Program-made: the position numbers and the translations under genes
Origin: Nematostella vectensis
Lineage: Eukaryota > Cnidaria > Anthozoa > Actiniaria > Edwardsiidae
Assembly (NCBI RefSeq): GCF_932526225.1
Contig: NC_064044.1
Coordinates: 14,447,453 to 14,511,452, forward strand
Direction of reading: 5' to 3'
Length of the DNA: 64,000 bases
Notes under the pieces: generated by a model
Databases searched by the model: none
The model's input: the letters and a program-made list of their open reading frames with translations, nothing else
Told to the model about the DNA's origin: nothing
Shown: positions 1 to 25,436 of the stretch, piece after piece
Position numbering within the stretch: the stretch's first letter is position 1
Layout: each line of letters starts with the position of its first letter

Positions 1-1345
1 AAGGTAAGACGCATGTACAGTTTGGAATACAGTTTGACGGGAGATCAGTGGCAGAGTTACCAAGACAGGAATGGTGTGATTAAGGTAAGACACATGTACA
101 GTGTTAAGTAAAGTCTGACGGGAGATCAGTGGCAGAGTTACCAAGACGGCAATGGTGTGATTAAGGTAAGAACAAGTGAAGAGTGTGGAGTACAGTCTGA
201 CGGGAGAACAGTGGCAGAGTTACCAAGACAAGAATGGTGTGATTAAGGTAAGACACATGTATACCGTAGAATGCAGTCTGACTGGAGATCAGTGGCAGAG
301 TTGCCAAGACGGGAATGGTGTTATTACGGTAAGACACATGTACAGTTTGCAATACAGTCTGAGGGGAGATCAGTGGCAGAGTTACCAAGACGGGAATGGT
401 GTGATTAAGGTAATAACACGTGTAGAATGTGGAGTACAGTCTGACGGGAGATCAGTGGCAGAGTTACCAAGACGGGAATGGTGTGATTAGGGTAAGACCA
501 TTTACAGTTTGGAATACAGTCTGACGGGAGATGAGTGGCAGAGTTACCAAGACGGGAATGGTGTGATTAAGGTAGGACACATGTACAGTTTGGAATACAG
601 TCTGACAAGAGATCAGTGGCAGAGTTACCAAGTCAGAAATGGTGTGATTAAGTTTAGACATATGTACAGTTTGGAATACAGTCTGACGGGAGATCAGTGG
701 CAGAGTTACCAAGACGGGAATGGTGTGATTAAGGTAAGACCATGTACAGTGTGGAATGCAGTTTGACTGGAGATGAGTAGCAGAGTTACCAAGACAGGAA
801 TGCTGTGATTAAGGTAAGACCATGTACAGTGTGGAATACAGTCTGACGGGAGATGAGTGGCAGGGTTACCAAGACAGGTATGATGTGATTAAGGTAAGAC
901 ACATGTACAGTTTGGAATACAGTTTGACGGGAGATTAGTGGCAGAGTTACCAAGACAGGAATCGTGTGATTAAGGTAAGACACATGTACAGTTTAGAATA
1001 CAGTCTGACGGGAGATGAGAGGCAGAGTAACCAAGACGGGAATGGTGTGATTAAGGTAAGACACATGTACAGTGTGGAATGCAGTCTGACGGAAGATCAG
1101 TGGCAGAGTTACCAAGAGGGGAATGATGTGATTAAGGGAAGTACACGTGTACAGTGTGGAGTACAGTCTGACGGGAGATCAGTGGCAGAGTTACCGAGAG
1201 GGGAATGATGTGATTAAGGTAAGTACACGTGTACAGTGTGGAGTACAGTCTGACGGGAGATCAGTGGCAGAGTTACCAAGAGGGGAATGGTGTGATTAAG
1301 GGAAGTACACGTGTACAGTGTGAAGTACAGTTTGAGGTGAGATCA
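1..1345 (+). repeat. 81-bp minisatellite derived from F5/8C exon end plus splice donor (gene A)
   Basis: About sixteen imperfect copies of an 81-bp unit fill the start of the window. Each complete unit reads from the donor GTAAGACACATG through TACAGT, CTGACGGGAGATCAGTGG and CAAGACGGGAATGG to GTGATTAAG, then the next donor. The unit is the 3' end of the F5/8C exon seen intact at 12331-12674, with its first intron bases. In the + frame it encodes a 27-residue piece of the domain ([20 protein letters not shown]). Several units carry indels or stops. The array sits in the last intron of gene A, whose upstream exons lie outside the window. ORFs on both strands here come from the repeat and are not independent genes. 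Confidence 0.9.
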
Positions 1346-1605
1346 GTGGATACATACCGTATGAAGCACGGGGGAGATCAAGTCTTTTCAAAACCGTGGT
1401 TACAGTCTGCGAATTGATCGGAGCGAAGTGATCGAGACGAAAATGGTGTGTTTTTGGTAAAAATGTTGACCATTTCTATTTCATGAACACTATGTTTAGC
1501 ACAGGATAAATCTGTTTTAATGTCTAGACTATTTAGTCCATCGAAGAAGTCTCTATAAAAAGGCCGTTTATATGCTGTGTTCATATATGTCGCGCCTTTT
1601 TTCAG

Positions 1606-1749
1606 GTGTTCCCTGGCAACTCAGATCAGACAACTGTGGTGAAGAACGAGTTCTCCCCTGTCATCAAGGCGCGTTACGTCAGAATTGTAGCACATGCTTG
1701 GTACAATTATATCGCTATTAGAGCGGAGCTTTACGGATGTGCAGCTTGA
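1606..1749 (+). CDS. F5/8C gene A, terminal coding exon
   Basis: A 48-codon terminal exon follows a polypyrimidine tract and acceptor (CCTTTTTTCAG). It starts VFPGNSDQTT, contains IKARYVRIV and ends AELYGCAA-stop. This is the C-terminal third of a coagulation factor 5/8 type C (discoidin) domain, including the conserved ARYVRI strand and the closing Cys. Acceptor phase is 0, matching the donor after the VIK codons in the upstream exon. It differs from the gene B exon at 16500-16643 at only a few residues. The protein is expected to be secreted and to bind glycan or lipid. The rest of the gene is off the left edge. Confidence 0.85.
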   Translation: MFPGNSDQTTVVKNEFSPVIKARYVRIVAHAWYNYIAIRAELYGCAA

Positions 1750-3890
1750 CTTACTTAGTTAGGTATCTTTGCATTGGACTTTTATAATTTAAGGGTTTCT
1801 TTGGTGGAGTAGTCTTCTGTGCAGCCTTTCTTAGTGTCAGGCTCCAGGGGATTTGAGAGTGACACAAAGATGGATGCGCGGGGACTATTGATGGAGGGGT
1901 TATAGAGACACATTAAATTAAATTTCCAGTTGATTGGTGGCCTTTCTTGGTAAACCTTTGAGATGTGGGCACTCTTATATGCGGGTCAAGTATGGAATGT
2001 GATATTCTCCTTAAAATAAAAAAGACCAATAAAGGAGTTTAATTTAAGGTAGCCCACGTACATCACTATAGTAAAGTAGTTACTAAACGAGGTCAACTCT
2101 ACCGCAACACGATTATAGAATTAAATTAATTAGAAAGCAAACCAGAAATAAACTGTATTTACTTGAAACTGCTATTGAAAATCGAGATATTAAAGTTTAC
2201 ATTCTACAAAGGATTCTAGAGAAAGAGCCCGCTTTAGAGACATGATGCAGATTGATTTTGATAGATAGGAATGATGGTAAATTATTCACGTCAATGTTAG
2301 CGATCAGTAAAGGAACATTACCAAAATAAAATAGCTCTTCGGCGTCTTATCTTAATATAATCTTTGCATTTGTAAACATAATAGATCAGAGTCTCCAATA
2401 AAAGAGAATCAGACTAAAGACAAAGACAAAACAGGTGTATCCCATCTGCATGGTCTCACTGTCTGGGTGTATCCCATCTGCATGGTCTCCCTGTCTAGCA
2501 CTGCAATAAACTCCGAATCTAGGATGTTTTTTTCATAAGATTTTGAAAGAATTAGAGAAATCGGGTAAATGAGAAATGGAAGGGAGCGGTTTGAAAATGC
2601 GTGCTTTTTTGGGAGAGCAGTCCTTTTGAATTGAGGCGGACCACCTTAACTCTGCCAAATTTTCGTATTTTACACCTTTTGCTTTTCATTACCGAGAAAT
2701 ACAGTCATTTTAGCCAAAATTACAAACATTTACGCCGATGTACTGTCGTTTTAGCGAAATTGAAATCATTTGAACTAAAAAGAAATATTTCTATTTTCTT
2801 CAAATTCATATAAATATATTGTCACGTGAAAGAAAAGCTATTCCGTTTTCATCATAAACAAAAATATCCATATCTCATGAACAAAAAATCATATAAAAGA
2901 CAATCTTGGTATGTGTCCTGAAGGTGTCATGGGGGATGCAACAATATGGTCACGTGTTGAGGGTGATTTTTGAGTGCTAGTATCATTTATTTTGCATATA
3001 TGTGCATTATTAGGGCACAAATAAACAATCAGTAATTTAATTATTATTTTAGGATATTGTTTGTCATAAAGAAATTATTGTTTGTACAGAGGCGCTAACG
3101 TTTGTAAGAAGCACGCAAATAACTTTCAAAAAATACTATTGTTTGCACTTGCTGTAATAAAAATGTTAATGAATATTCCGTTGTCACTGTATTGATTGCG
3201 GGTTTTCGTATTATTGATATTTGTTTGTGCTGTTGTTATGTATCAGCGCGCAAATGAAAATAGATTTTTCATTCCTGTTTGTCAAATAATGTAAATGAAT
3301 GTGAAGAAAATTCAATTGTGTGCATTCAATTATGTAAAGTCCGTTAATGTATGTCCTTTAAGTTCAAATGATTATACTCTCGCTTAAATGACAGTACATC
3401 GGCGTAAATGTTTGTAATTTTGGCTAAAATGACTGCGTATTTCTCATAAATGAAAAGCAAGGTATAGTAAGAAAGATTCGGAACTTTCCACCAGACTTTT
3501 CGGGTAACTTCTGGCCCCAGTAAGGAAAGGTAGTATAAAGGATTAGAAAACAAAACATGGAAAACTAATAAATGATAAATGAATCACAAACTACGATTTC
3601 TTAAGGACACTTTTAAAAACAAGTAGCAGGGGGAGTTGTTTAGTGCTCTAACTGGTGTACTTACCACCAATAAGCCGATATACACTTGAAGCTTAACGGT
3701 AATATGAAAATTAGTACGAAAAGGGAGAGTAGAGTTATTACCCTTTCTGCAGTCAGGTAGCAGTAATTAGCAAACTATGTTATTTAACGAATGAATAATT
3801 TAATTATCTCACAGTATGTTACCCTTCTTTAGACAGATAATACATTTTATTTTGTGAGTCACTCACCTCATACTATACCACGACACCGAG
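1750..3890. other. Spacer between genes A and B
   Basis: No gene is evident. The first ~700 bp resemble the DNA after gene B (16644-17500), so the flanks were duplicated with the genes. Two units of the 32-bp repeat that is expanded at 17484-17890 occur at 2435-2497. About 2860-2990 resembles the dispersed repeat at 10540-10990. Short ORFs at 2601-2813 and 3344-3553 lie on opposite strands, overlap a diffuse inverted similarity (CATTTAGCCAAAATTACAAAC-type words) and match no family I know. Confidence 0.6.
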
Positions 3891-16643
<12,753 letters not shown>

Positions 16644-17483
16644 CTCAGTCAGACACCTTTGCACAGGACTTCTATATTTTAGGGAATTTGATGGAGGGAT
16701 TCTTGAAACATAATTGATAAATTCCCAGTTCATTGACGTCGTCTGTTTCCAAATTTTTGATGTGAGTACTTTTAGATACGGGTGAAATATGAAATGTGTG
16801 ATATTCTCCTCAAAATAGAAAAGCCCAGTAAAGAAGTTACAAAGGTAGCCCATGTACATCACTACTGCAACATAGTTAAAGACATGTCATTATTCCGCGG
16901 TTAAAAAAGGACAAGTGTCAAATTAATTATCAAGTTAATAAGCATTAAACAAGAAATGCACTGTATTTTCTCTAAACCTTTTATTAAAACTCGAGATGTA
17001 TGAGTTTACATTCTTAAGATTTCTTGTAAAAAAGAGCCCACTTCAGAGACAGGATGGATTTTTAGAGATAGAAATAAAGGTGAATTATTAATTCATTAAG
17101 GAATTTTACAAAAACAAGTAAAACCTACAGCTTGTGGGATGTGTACTTTCACATGCGGCTGAAATATGGATTCTGATAATCTACTGAAAATGGAGAAGCC
17201 TAATATTGCGATTGTAAAATAGTTGACGAGAGAATCTCACCCGCAAAGCGAATGTAGAATTTAAATAATTAGAAAGCAAGCAGAAGACACTGTTTTTACT
17301 TGAGAGCATTTATTCAAACTCGAGATATAATAGTTTACGTTACTGTAATAATCTGTATCGAAATAATGAGTATTAAAGAAACAAAAAAAAATATTAACTT
17401 GGCATAAAAATCATTGTAGACTCGATTTTTTGTTAGTGGATTGGTAAACAAAATAGATTAAAATCCCAAAAGAAAAATAATCA
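16644..17483. other. Downstream region of gene B
   Basis: Likely 3' UTR and spacer. It resembles the sequence after gene A (1750-2430; shared words include GTGATATTCTCCT and AGCCCA.GTACATCACTA). No gene seen. Confidence 0.6.
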
Positions 17484-17890
17484 ATGTATCCCATCTGCGT
17501 GGTCTCTCTGTCTGGGTGTATCCCATTTGTATGGTCTTATTGTCTGGGTGTATCCCATATGTATGGTCTCCCTGTCTGGGTGTATCCCATCTGCATGGTC
17601 TCCATGTCTAGGTGTATCCTATCTGCATGGTCTCTCTGTCTGGGTGTATCCCATCTGCATGATCTCCCTGTCTGGGTGTATCCCATCTGCATGATCTCCC
17701 TGTCTGGGTGTATCCCATCTGCATGGTCTCCTTGTCTAGGTGTATTCCATCTGCATGGTCTCCCTGTCTGGGTGTATCCCATCTGAGTGGTCTACCTGTC
17801 TGGGCGTATACCATCTGCATGGTTTCTCTGTCTGGGTGTATCCCATCTGCATGGTCTCCCTGTATGGGTGTATCCCATCTGAATGGTCTT
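17484..17890. repeat. 32-bp minisatellite
   Basis: About thirteen copies of a 32-bp unit (TGTATCCCATCTGCATGG then TCTCCCTGTCTGGG). ORFs on both strands are repeat translations (for example GLPVWVYPICM). Two units also lie downstream of gene A at 2435-2497. Confidence 0.95.
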
Positions 17891-18469
17891 CGTGATGCGA
17901 TGTCCGTCCGTCCGTCCGTATCTCCTAAACGAAAAATAATATGACAACCAAATTTGGTATGTGTCATGTATGTGTCAAATGCAACAATGTGGTCGAGGGA
18001 TTCTTGACGTTATCAATGACGCCACTTAAAGCAAAAAAATACGTTGACGCCATCAAAATATGTATTTCATGAAAGAAACATCGTAAGACAATCAAATTTT
18101 GTAGATGTTATGTATGTTTCAAGTGCAACGAAATGGTCACTGGACGTCTTCGATAACTTCACCAAAAGTAAAGCTACCCTGAAGCCATAAAAAATAACCA
18201 TATCTCGAAATTCTCTCCATTCGGAGTCCTTCAATGATTTTTCGGAAAGTTTAGAACCTAAAAGGTAAGTTTTTCATTAATGCTTATTCTGCCCTCTACG
18301 AGGAGAATAACGTTTTATTGTTATTTTCAAACTATTTTTTTTTTATCAGCAAGATAACTTTGTATGTTAGTAGAAAATTTAAGCTTTTATGTAACCTTCG
18401 ATTTTGGAATGACATTTTGGAACAGCTGGGGTGTTTGTAAAACTACACCGTATCCAATTCGATTTTATG

Positions 18470-18835
18470 GTCTATATAATGCAACATAGTCCTTTGTGTC
18501 CACTACTTGCTTGGATTTTCCACGCTATGTCAGCATAGTCCTTTGTGTTCACTTCTTGTTCAGCTTTTTCATGCTAAGTCAGCATAGTCCTTTGTGTTCA
18601 CTTCTTGTTCAGCTTTTCCACGCTATGTCAGCATAGTCCTTTGTGTTCACTTCTTGTTCAGCTTTTCCACGCTATGTCAGCATAGTCCTTTGTGTTCACT
18701 TCTTGTTCAGCTTTTTCATGCTAACTCAGCATAGTCCTTTGTGTTCACTTCTTGTTCAGCTTTTCCACGCTATGTCAGCATAGTCCTTTGTGTTCACTTC
18801 TTGTTCAGCTTTTTCATGCTAAGTGAGCATCCGGC
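18470..18835. repeat. 49-bp minisatellite
   Basis: About seven copies of a 49-bp unit containing CAGCATAGTCCTTTGTG and TTCACTTCTTGTTCAGC. No coding potential seen. Confidence 0.93.
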
Positions 18836-21135
18836 ATAGAGGCAGTAACTAAAAGAGAACACCCGGTATGGTTTCCCTTTGTATTGAAATATTTTTATTG
18901 TCATAGATTAAAAATACTTAAAATTCTATGCATCTATTGCTATAGAAAACCTTAGTATTCTCTTCTTAAAATTCTCCAAGAAAGTCTTGACTGTTACCGG
19001 TGGGGTTGGCGCCAGCATGTTGTCACAACAAATAATCTCTTTACTTAATTTCCACAAAAAATCATGCCCTGATTGCCTGTTAGACTTCAACAGAAGGAAG
19101 AAACGGCGGTAGGCATAGCGGGAGACCGCGTACCATGTTAATGCCCGCTATGGTGAAGTGATGGCTTACCCATTACGGTAAGTCTTTGTCGTTATATCTC
19201 ACGGCTTGAGCACTTACCGAGATGACGTTTGGCTTATTGATATCCGAGTGGTATAAATTCGCTGAATGAAGTGTTTTATCACCGAAGTGATAGTTATCGC
19301 TTACATGATGGTCATCTAGCCAATCGACAGAACACCTTCATTTTATCAAGAATTGCCCTGAAAATAGAAAAGCATAAAAAACGAAATTAGAGAAAAAACG
19401 AAGAAGAATTTCTACACACAAACGCTGTATCTACTGAAGATAACCCTCGTATTCATTGGTAAGTGATTTTTCAAATTCGCGTTAATTAAGTGGGGCGTTA
19501 ATTTCCTATAATAAGGTATATACTCCAATATAAAATTTCACATTGGAAAACAACGACGCTTGCTACTCATTAAAAAAACCGATAAAAAGTACAAAAAAGA
19601 ACAGAAAATACCAATCACAATTACACCAGCTCAAAGTCAAGGATTATGAAAAAAAAAGTAAATGAAATATTTATCCGCAGGATTCTCCTGAATTGATAAG
19701 TGTATGTTTCTCTCAAAATTGTTTACAGGAAAATACAGGATTTAAAGGAAACAGGATTCAAAGCAGGAATATTTCATCTTATTTTCAGATGTATTTTTTA
19801 AAGAAAACCTAAGTTATTATTTTTTTTTTACATTTCTTGGTATTAGTGGGAAATCAATTTGACAAAGCTATTTCGGAATCCTAGCTCCCAATTATAAGGA
19901 ATTGTTGTGTGCTGTGAATGACTTTTAATATAGGTGTATACTACAAAAATGGAAGCGCACCCAAGCCGCTTTAATGAGAAGAAACAACTAAATTGTCTTG
20001 ACCAACTATCCATAATGTGACAATTTAGTTACTGTGAGTCTTGAGTTTATCTATGGAGCTTTTTAAGGCTGAAAACGATCTTAAGGAGTTCTTAAACTTC
20101 AGCGTATAAAAGATACTATATGAAATATTAGAATGAGAATGACATGAGTGACTAATAACAATCTTTAAGGCTGTTATTGTTAACATAATTATAATTCTGC
20201 ACTAGGCCTAGATACATAAATCCGGATTTTTTTAAGGATTTTTTGATGAGAAAAAGATTTTTAGAAAATTAAAGATTTATAGAACAGTTGAGGATATTTA
20301 GAATTTCTTTAGATATTAAAGTGCCTTTGTCAGCTTCACCTTTGTTATTGTTTTCATTTAATATTGGGAGACGCATAATGTGTTAAATCTCGCAGTAACC
20401 ATCTGAAAGTAAAGTTCTTTACTTCATTTGCCAAATTAAATAAAAAATATTACATTGGTTTCCTAAAATCAGCCGATGGAAATGGATGTTTTTTCGCACT
20501 TGGTACTTTGCTGGGAGGACAAAATGGCGGCTGGCAGAGGCTGTTTAAAACCTCGTAGAAATGCTGCCCTTGATCACCACTGCCAGTCTCACAAGTAACA
20601 AATTTCAATTTGCATAAAAAATCCACATTTTCACCATTTTGTTATCGGCTAATTCAATATTTATTAACAAAGATTTAAAAAAAAAACACATAAATATATA
20701 CAAAAAAAAAAATTTTAATTTTTGTTAAAACATCAATAGAGAATATCCGGATATTTTAGCCTATTTTTCGGGAATTTTAAGTAAAAAATATTTTTTTTTT
20801 GGGAGAATATCCGAAAGGATTTTTATATCATTTTTGGGAGTAATGTATCTAGGCCTATACTGCACTCTATAACGGAACCCACCAAAAAAAAAAAAAAAAA
20901 AACAATAACAATATTTTAAAAAAAGATCCTTATAAAACAAAAAGAGTGTTTGTGTACAACATAAAAATAACGTTTATTGATCTGCTTGCCATCAGTCTTT
21001 TTTTTTTCTTTTTCTGTTACCGCGGTCGCCTAGATAAATGTTAAACTACCTCAATTATATAACAATAGACTTTATTTTCTGACCAGACTTTATCTTTTCG
21101 AGGTTGAACTGCTGCTATTAGCAGGAAACTCGAAC
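18836..21135. other. Unassigned AT-rich spacer before GPCR1
   Basis: Many A or T homopolymers; no exon, RNA gene or element recognised. The last few hundred bases should contain the GPCR1 promoter and 5' UTR, but no TATA box could be picked with confidence. Confidence 0.55.
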
Positions 21136-23097
21136 ATGTCAAGAAACTGGTCGGAACCTTGGAGACAGCGATATGATGAGGAGCTTCTTTGTAGAAGCAC
21201 AACTAGAGATGGCATCGAAGCGACACTCTTTCTAGTGATCAACTGTTTGTCACTATTTGGTAACATCCTGATATGCTTTGTTATCATCCATACGAACGGT
21301 CTTCGCCGAAACACCACAAATGTATTGATAGTTGGCTTAGCAGTCTCAGATATCCTCCAGGCCCTCCTCGGCATGCCGCTGACTTGCGGTGTCCTTCTAA
21401 CGGGAAAGTGGATCTTCGGGGAGTTCCTCTGCAAAGTCCAGGGGTTCTGGCTTTTGTTCCTAGGATTCGTGTCACTGCACAGCATGGCGTTGACCGCGCT
21501 CAATCGATACTTTTGCGTGGTGAGACCGGAGGTGTATCGACGTGTATTTACGAGGAAGTCCACGCTGCTTATGCTGTGCGCTGTGTGGGTGTTTGCGCTA
21601 GCGAGTGTTACTCTACCGCAGATTTCTGAACAGGTTACTTTCCGCTTTCAGGCCAATCGCGCAGCTTGTTTTATAACATTGACAGAGTTTGCTGAAAATA
21701 TTGTGTACACTTCGTATTCAGTTATTTGTTATATAGCGCTACCGTTGTGCGTCATAGTGGTGTGTTATGCAAAAGTTTATGCGGTTATACGACACCACAA
21801 GAAACGTCTACGTTCTGCTACGGAGGTAAGACATAGAGTTATGGCCTGTCTAAATGACTGTACACATCATCTGATGTGCGCACATCACCTAGTGTGTTCA
21901 TGACGAGAACTGCGCACATCACCAAGTGTGTACATGACGAGCACTGCGCACATCACCTAGTATGTACATGACGAGCACTGCGCACATCACCTAGTATGTA
22001 CATGACGAGCACTGCGCACATCACCTAGTATGTACATGACGAGCACTGCGCACATCACCTAGTATGTACATGACAAGCACTGCGCACATCACCTAATGTG
22101 TACATGACGAGAACTGCGCACATCACCTAGTATAATAATACGAGCACTGCGCACATCACGTAATGTGTACATGACAAAAACTGCGCACATCACCTAGTAT
22201 GATAATACGAGCACTGCGCACATCACCTAATGTGTACATGACGAGAACTGCGCACATCACCTAGTGTGTGCATGACGAGCACTGCGCACATCACCTAGTG
22301 TGCACATGACGAGCACTGCGCACATCACCTGATGTGTACATAACGAGAACTGCGCACATCACCTAGTAGGATAATACGAGCACTGCGCACATCACATAGT
22401 GTGAACATGACGAGCACTGCGCACATCACCTAGTGTGTACATGAAAAGCACTGCGCACATCACCTAGTGTGCACATGACGAGCACTGCGCACATCACATA
22501 GTGTGTAAATGACGAGCACTGCACACATCACCTAGTGTGTACATTACAAGCATTGCGCACATCACCTGGTGTGTAAATGACGAGCACTGCGCACATCACC
22601 TTTGGTACATGTCTAGAGCGTCGTTCGAAAACGTAAGTATGAATTAAAGCCGTAAATTGCTGTTTTGCTTTGTTTTGTTTTGCCAGGATTTTACGAACAC
22701 TCTCCAGGTACCACAGGCTTCCCAACAGCGTAACGCATCAAACAACACGGCTCGCCATGTTTCAGTAGAAGAAATCCAGTCAACAAACACGCTTTTCGCG
22801 ATCGTCCTCGGCTTCGGCTCATGCTGGATCCCTTCTATATTAGTCGAATTGGTTGACTCTGCTCTCCCCGGGGGAATGGTCCCACGGGAGTTGTATGTCA
22901 CCTATATCTTCTTGGCGTTTCTGTCATGCGCAATCAACCCAGTTCTGTACAGTGTAATGAGTCGCCGCTTCCGTCGGGCTACCTTTCAAGCACTGCGCGC
23001 ATGCTGTTCTCTGAAAACAGCTACGAACGTGGCACCGATAACAGCTGAGTCCATTCCCAGGCAATCACCAAGACCCTCACGGGGGTCGACAGGGTGA
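21136..23097 (+). CDS. GPCR1: class A (rhodopsin family), melatonin-receptor-like, two exons
   Basis: Exon 1 21136-21825 and exon 2 22687-23097 join in phase 0 (donor GAG|GTAAGA, acceptor TTTTGCCAG) to give 366 residues. The N-terminus has a glycosylation sequon (NWS). TM1 has GNIL, TM2 has LAVSDILQALLG with the usual Asp, TM3 starts after GEFLCKV and ends ALNRYFCVVRP (NRY in place of DRY, as in melatonin receptors). TM6 has GSCWIPS and TM7 has CAINPVLY, a standard NPxxY. The position of the opsin retinal lysine is Phe, so it is not an opsin. Seven membrane segments are accounted for across the splice. A ligand cannot be told from sequence. The single intron splits the third cytoplasmic loop and is filled by a 34-bp minisatellite. 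Confidence 0.88.
21860..22610. repeat. 34-bp minisatellite inside the GPCR1 intron
   Basis: About 21 copies of a 34-bp unit (CTGCGCACATCACCTAG then TATGTACATGACGAGCA) occupy most of the 861-bp intron. Variants change TGTGTACATG to TATAATAATACG. Confidence 0.95.
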
Positions 23098-23100
23098 AGA

Positions 23101-23940
23101 GGCCCTACCCCGAGCCTTAGACTCTACCAGCCGCCATCTTGTACCCCGAGCCTCAGACTCTACCAGCCGCCATCTTGTACCCCGAGCCTTAGACTCTACC
23201 AGCCGCCATCTTGTACCCCAAGCATTAGACTCTACCAGCCGCCATCTTGTACCCCAAGCATTAGACTCTACCAGCCGCCATCTTGTACCCCAAGCATTAG
23301 ACTCTATCAGCCGCCATCTTGTACCCCAAGCATTAGACTCTATCAGCCGCTATCTTGTACCCCAAGCATTAGACTCTATCAGCCGCCATCTTGTACCCCG
23401 AACCTTAGACTCTACCAGCCGCCATCTTGTACCCCGAGCCTTAGACTCTACCAGCCGCCATCTTGTACCCCGAGCATTAGACTCTACCAGCCGCCATCTT
23501 GTACCCCAAGCATTAGACTCTATCAGCCGCCATCTTGTACCCCAAGCATTAGACTCTACCAGCCGCCATCTTGTACCCCGAACCTTAGACTCTACCAGCC
23601 GCCATCTTGTACCCCGAACCTTAGACTCTACCAGCCGCCATCTTGTACCCCAAGCATTAGACTCTAACAGCCGCCATCTTGTACCCCAATCATTAGACTC
23701 TATCAGCCGCCATCTTGTACCCCGAGCCTCAGACTCTACCAGCCGCCATCTTGTACCCCGAGCATTAGACTCTATCAGCCGCCATCTTGTACCCCGAACC
23801 TTAGACTCTATCAGCCGCCATCTTGTACCCCGAACCTTAGACTCTATCAGCCGCCATTTTGTACCCCAAGCATTAGACTCTACCAGCCACCATCTTGTAC
23901 CTCGAGCATTAGACTCTACCAGCCGCCATTTTGTATTCCG
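23101..23940. repeat. 36-bp minisatellite carrying a YY1-like motif
   Basis: About 23 copies of a 36-bp unit (GCCGCCATCTTGTACCCC then AAGCATTAGACTCTATCA) begin a few bases after the GPCR1 stop codon. Each unit has CCGCCATCTTG, the reverse complement of the CAAGATGGCGG core known for YY1. The period is a multiple of 3, so the minus strand shows a 202-codon ORF of 12-residue repeats (RWRLVESNARGT). That ORF is a by-product of periodicity and is not called as a gene. Confidence 0.95.
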
Positions 23941-25436
23941 AGTGAAAGAAGTATCCACTCACTACATTTTGCAATAAAAATAACTGGGGCTTAACTCGAT
24001 AACTCCCAGACTCAGTAAACATCGCACTTTATTTATCTTATTTATAAATATTGAAGAGATGTCATTTCCATAGGCCGATTTGAGAGAACTATTGCGATAT
24101 TTACCTTTTGGGGGGGATGGTTTGAGATTTCTTTAAATTATTTTAAAGTGGGCACCTGAAACAAACGTTTCCCGCCCTCACCTAAACACAAGAACAAAGG
24201 TGTCATTTTTAGCTTTTAAACCAGTCGAAGCAGAAACAACCGCAAGATATCTTTGTTTTCTTTTTTTATTGCCTTTGTGCTTGCGTTTCGTTGTGCGAAG
24301 TTAAAAAGAAACAACTTAGATTGATGTCAGGTTACAATAACTGACCAATTCAGACCTCAAGCCTTCCAGTCTTTCAAGATAGCGACCGAGTTTGACGAGA
24401 ATTTAAACGAGGACAGTACTTTATTTGTGACCGCATGAACTAGTACTCTCCCTTAATTTAACCATTCATGAAGTACTGGCCGTGGGGCCATCCATGACGT
24501 ACTGACAGAGATAATTCACTTTTTTCACAACTCGTTTTCCCTAAAAAAAACCCTGCTTGCATCACTGGTGAAAACAGAGCTTTGAAGTTACGGGTATATC
24601 CCCTATATATTATTATATATATTAGTGTAGTTTCCTTTTATTGTTGTCGCATAATCTTTTACCTATAAATTATAGAGGGTCAATGTTTACAGGGTGTTGA
24701 GATATTTCTCGTTACTTAGCGATCCGGTTGTTAGGCGCGTGCTCGATCATCCGGGAACTTCACACTTCTAGGCGGAAAAACGATTAAAGGCAGTTTTACA
24801 AGGATCAGCTTGCAACAACAACTGTTCGCGTTAGAGCTTGCTGGTATGTCAAAAGAGTCAATTTAAGCGCAACATGGAATGGTACAGGCATTTTACACGA
24901 TACAATTTAAAACAAACATCTATTGGCAAAATCACTTTAATATTCAGTCTTAATAGTCGCGCGGTAGCCCTTGTTAACAAAGATAGCAATTTGTAAGCAA
25001 AGACGCCATCCACTTTTCGCGCAACACCTTCTTTTTTTCTTAATAAGAAATGACTCACTCAAAAAAAATGGAGAAAAATATTCATCCAAACAAATAGGAG
25101 ACAACCTCTATACCTTCCCTTCCCCCCCCCCGAAATTTTAGTGATCCGTGCATACTTATTTATATTTATTTACATTTTTTAGCGCAGTACCCGGTAAACC
25201 GGAAGATTTAAACAACAACAACAAATTCATGCTGATTAGAGTAAACTCTGCTCTGGGCAGCCTGTGTTACTGAATGGTTTCTGTAACTTGTTGTAATTTA
25301 GCTAAGCAGTTGATCATTTGCTTGCCTCTCCTAACCCTGTCTTCTAGGTTGCATGGAACGCCTTGGCGATCCTCCTTGACCACGTGCTACTGAAAAAGCC
25401 ATGGGGGAGCCATTAGTTCGAGGTGCCCTGGGTGGG
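23941..25436. other. Spacer between the tail-to-tail GPCR genes
   Basis: No gene or element recognised. Both 3' UTRs should end here. Confidence 0.55.

Noticed and set aside
21860..22610. CRISPR-like regular array
   Set aside because: Units are contiguous 34-bp tandem copies with no unique spacers, inside a eukaryotic intron.
21136..23097. Opsin identity for GPCR1
   Set aside because: The retinal-binding lysine position in TM7 is Phe and there is no other opsin signature.
23350..23958. 202-codon minus-strand ORF of 12-residue repeats (RWRLVESNARGT)
   Set aside because: It is the translation of a 36-bp minisatellite whose period is a multiple of three; no start context, signal or domain.
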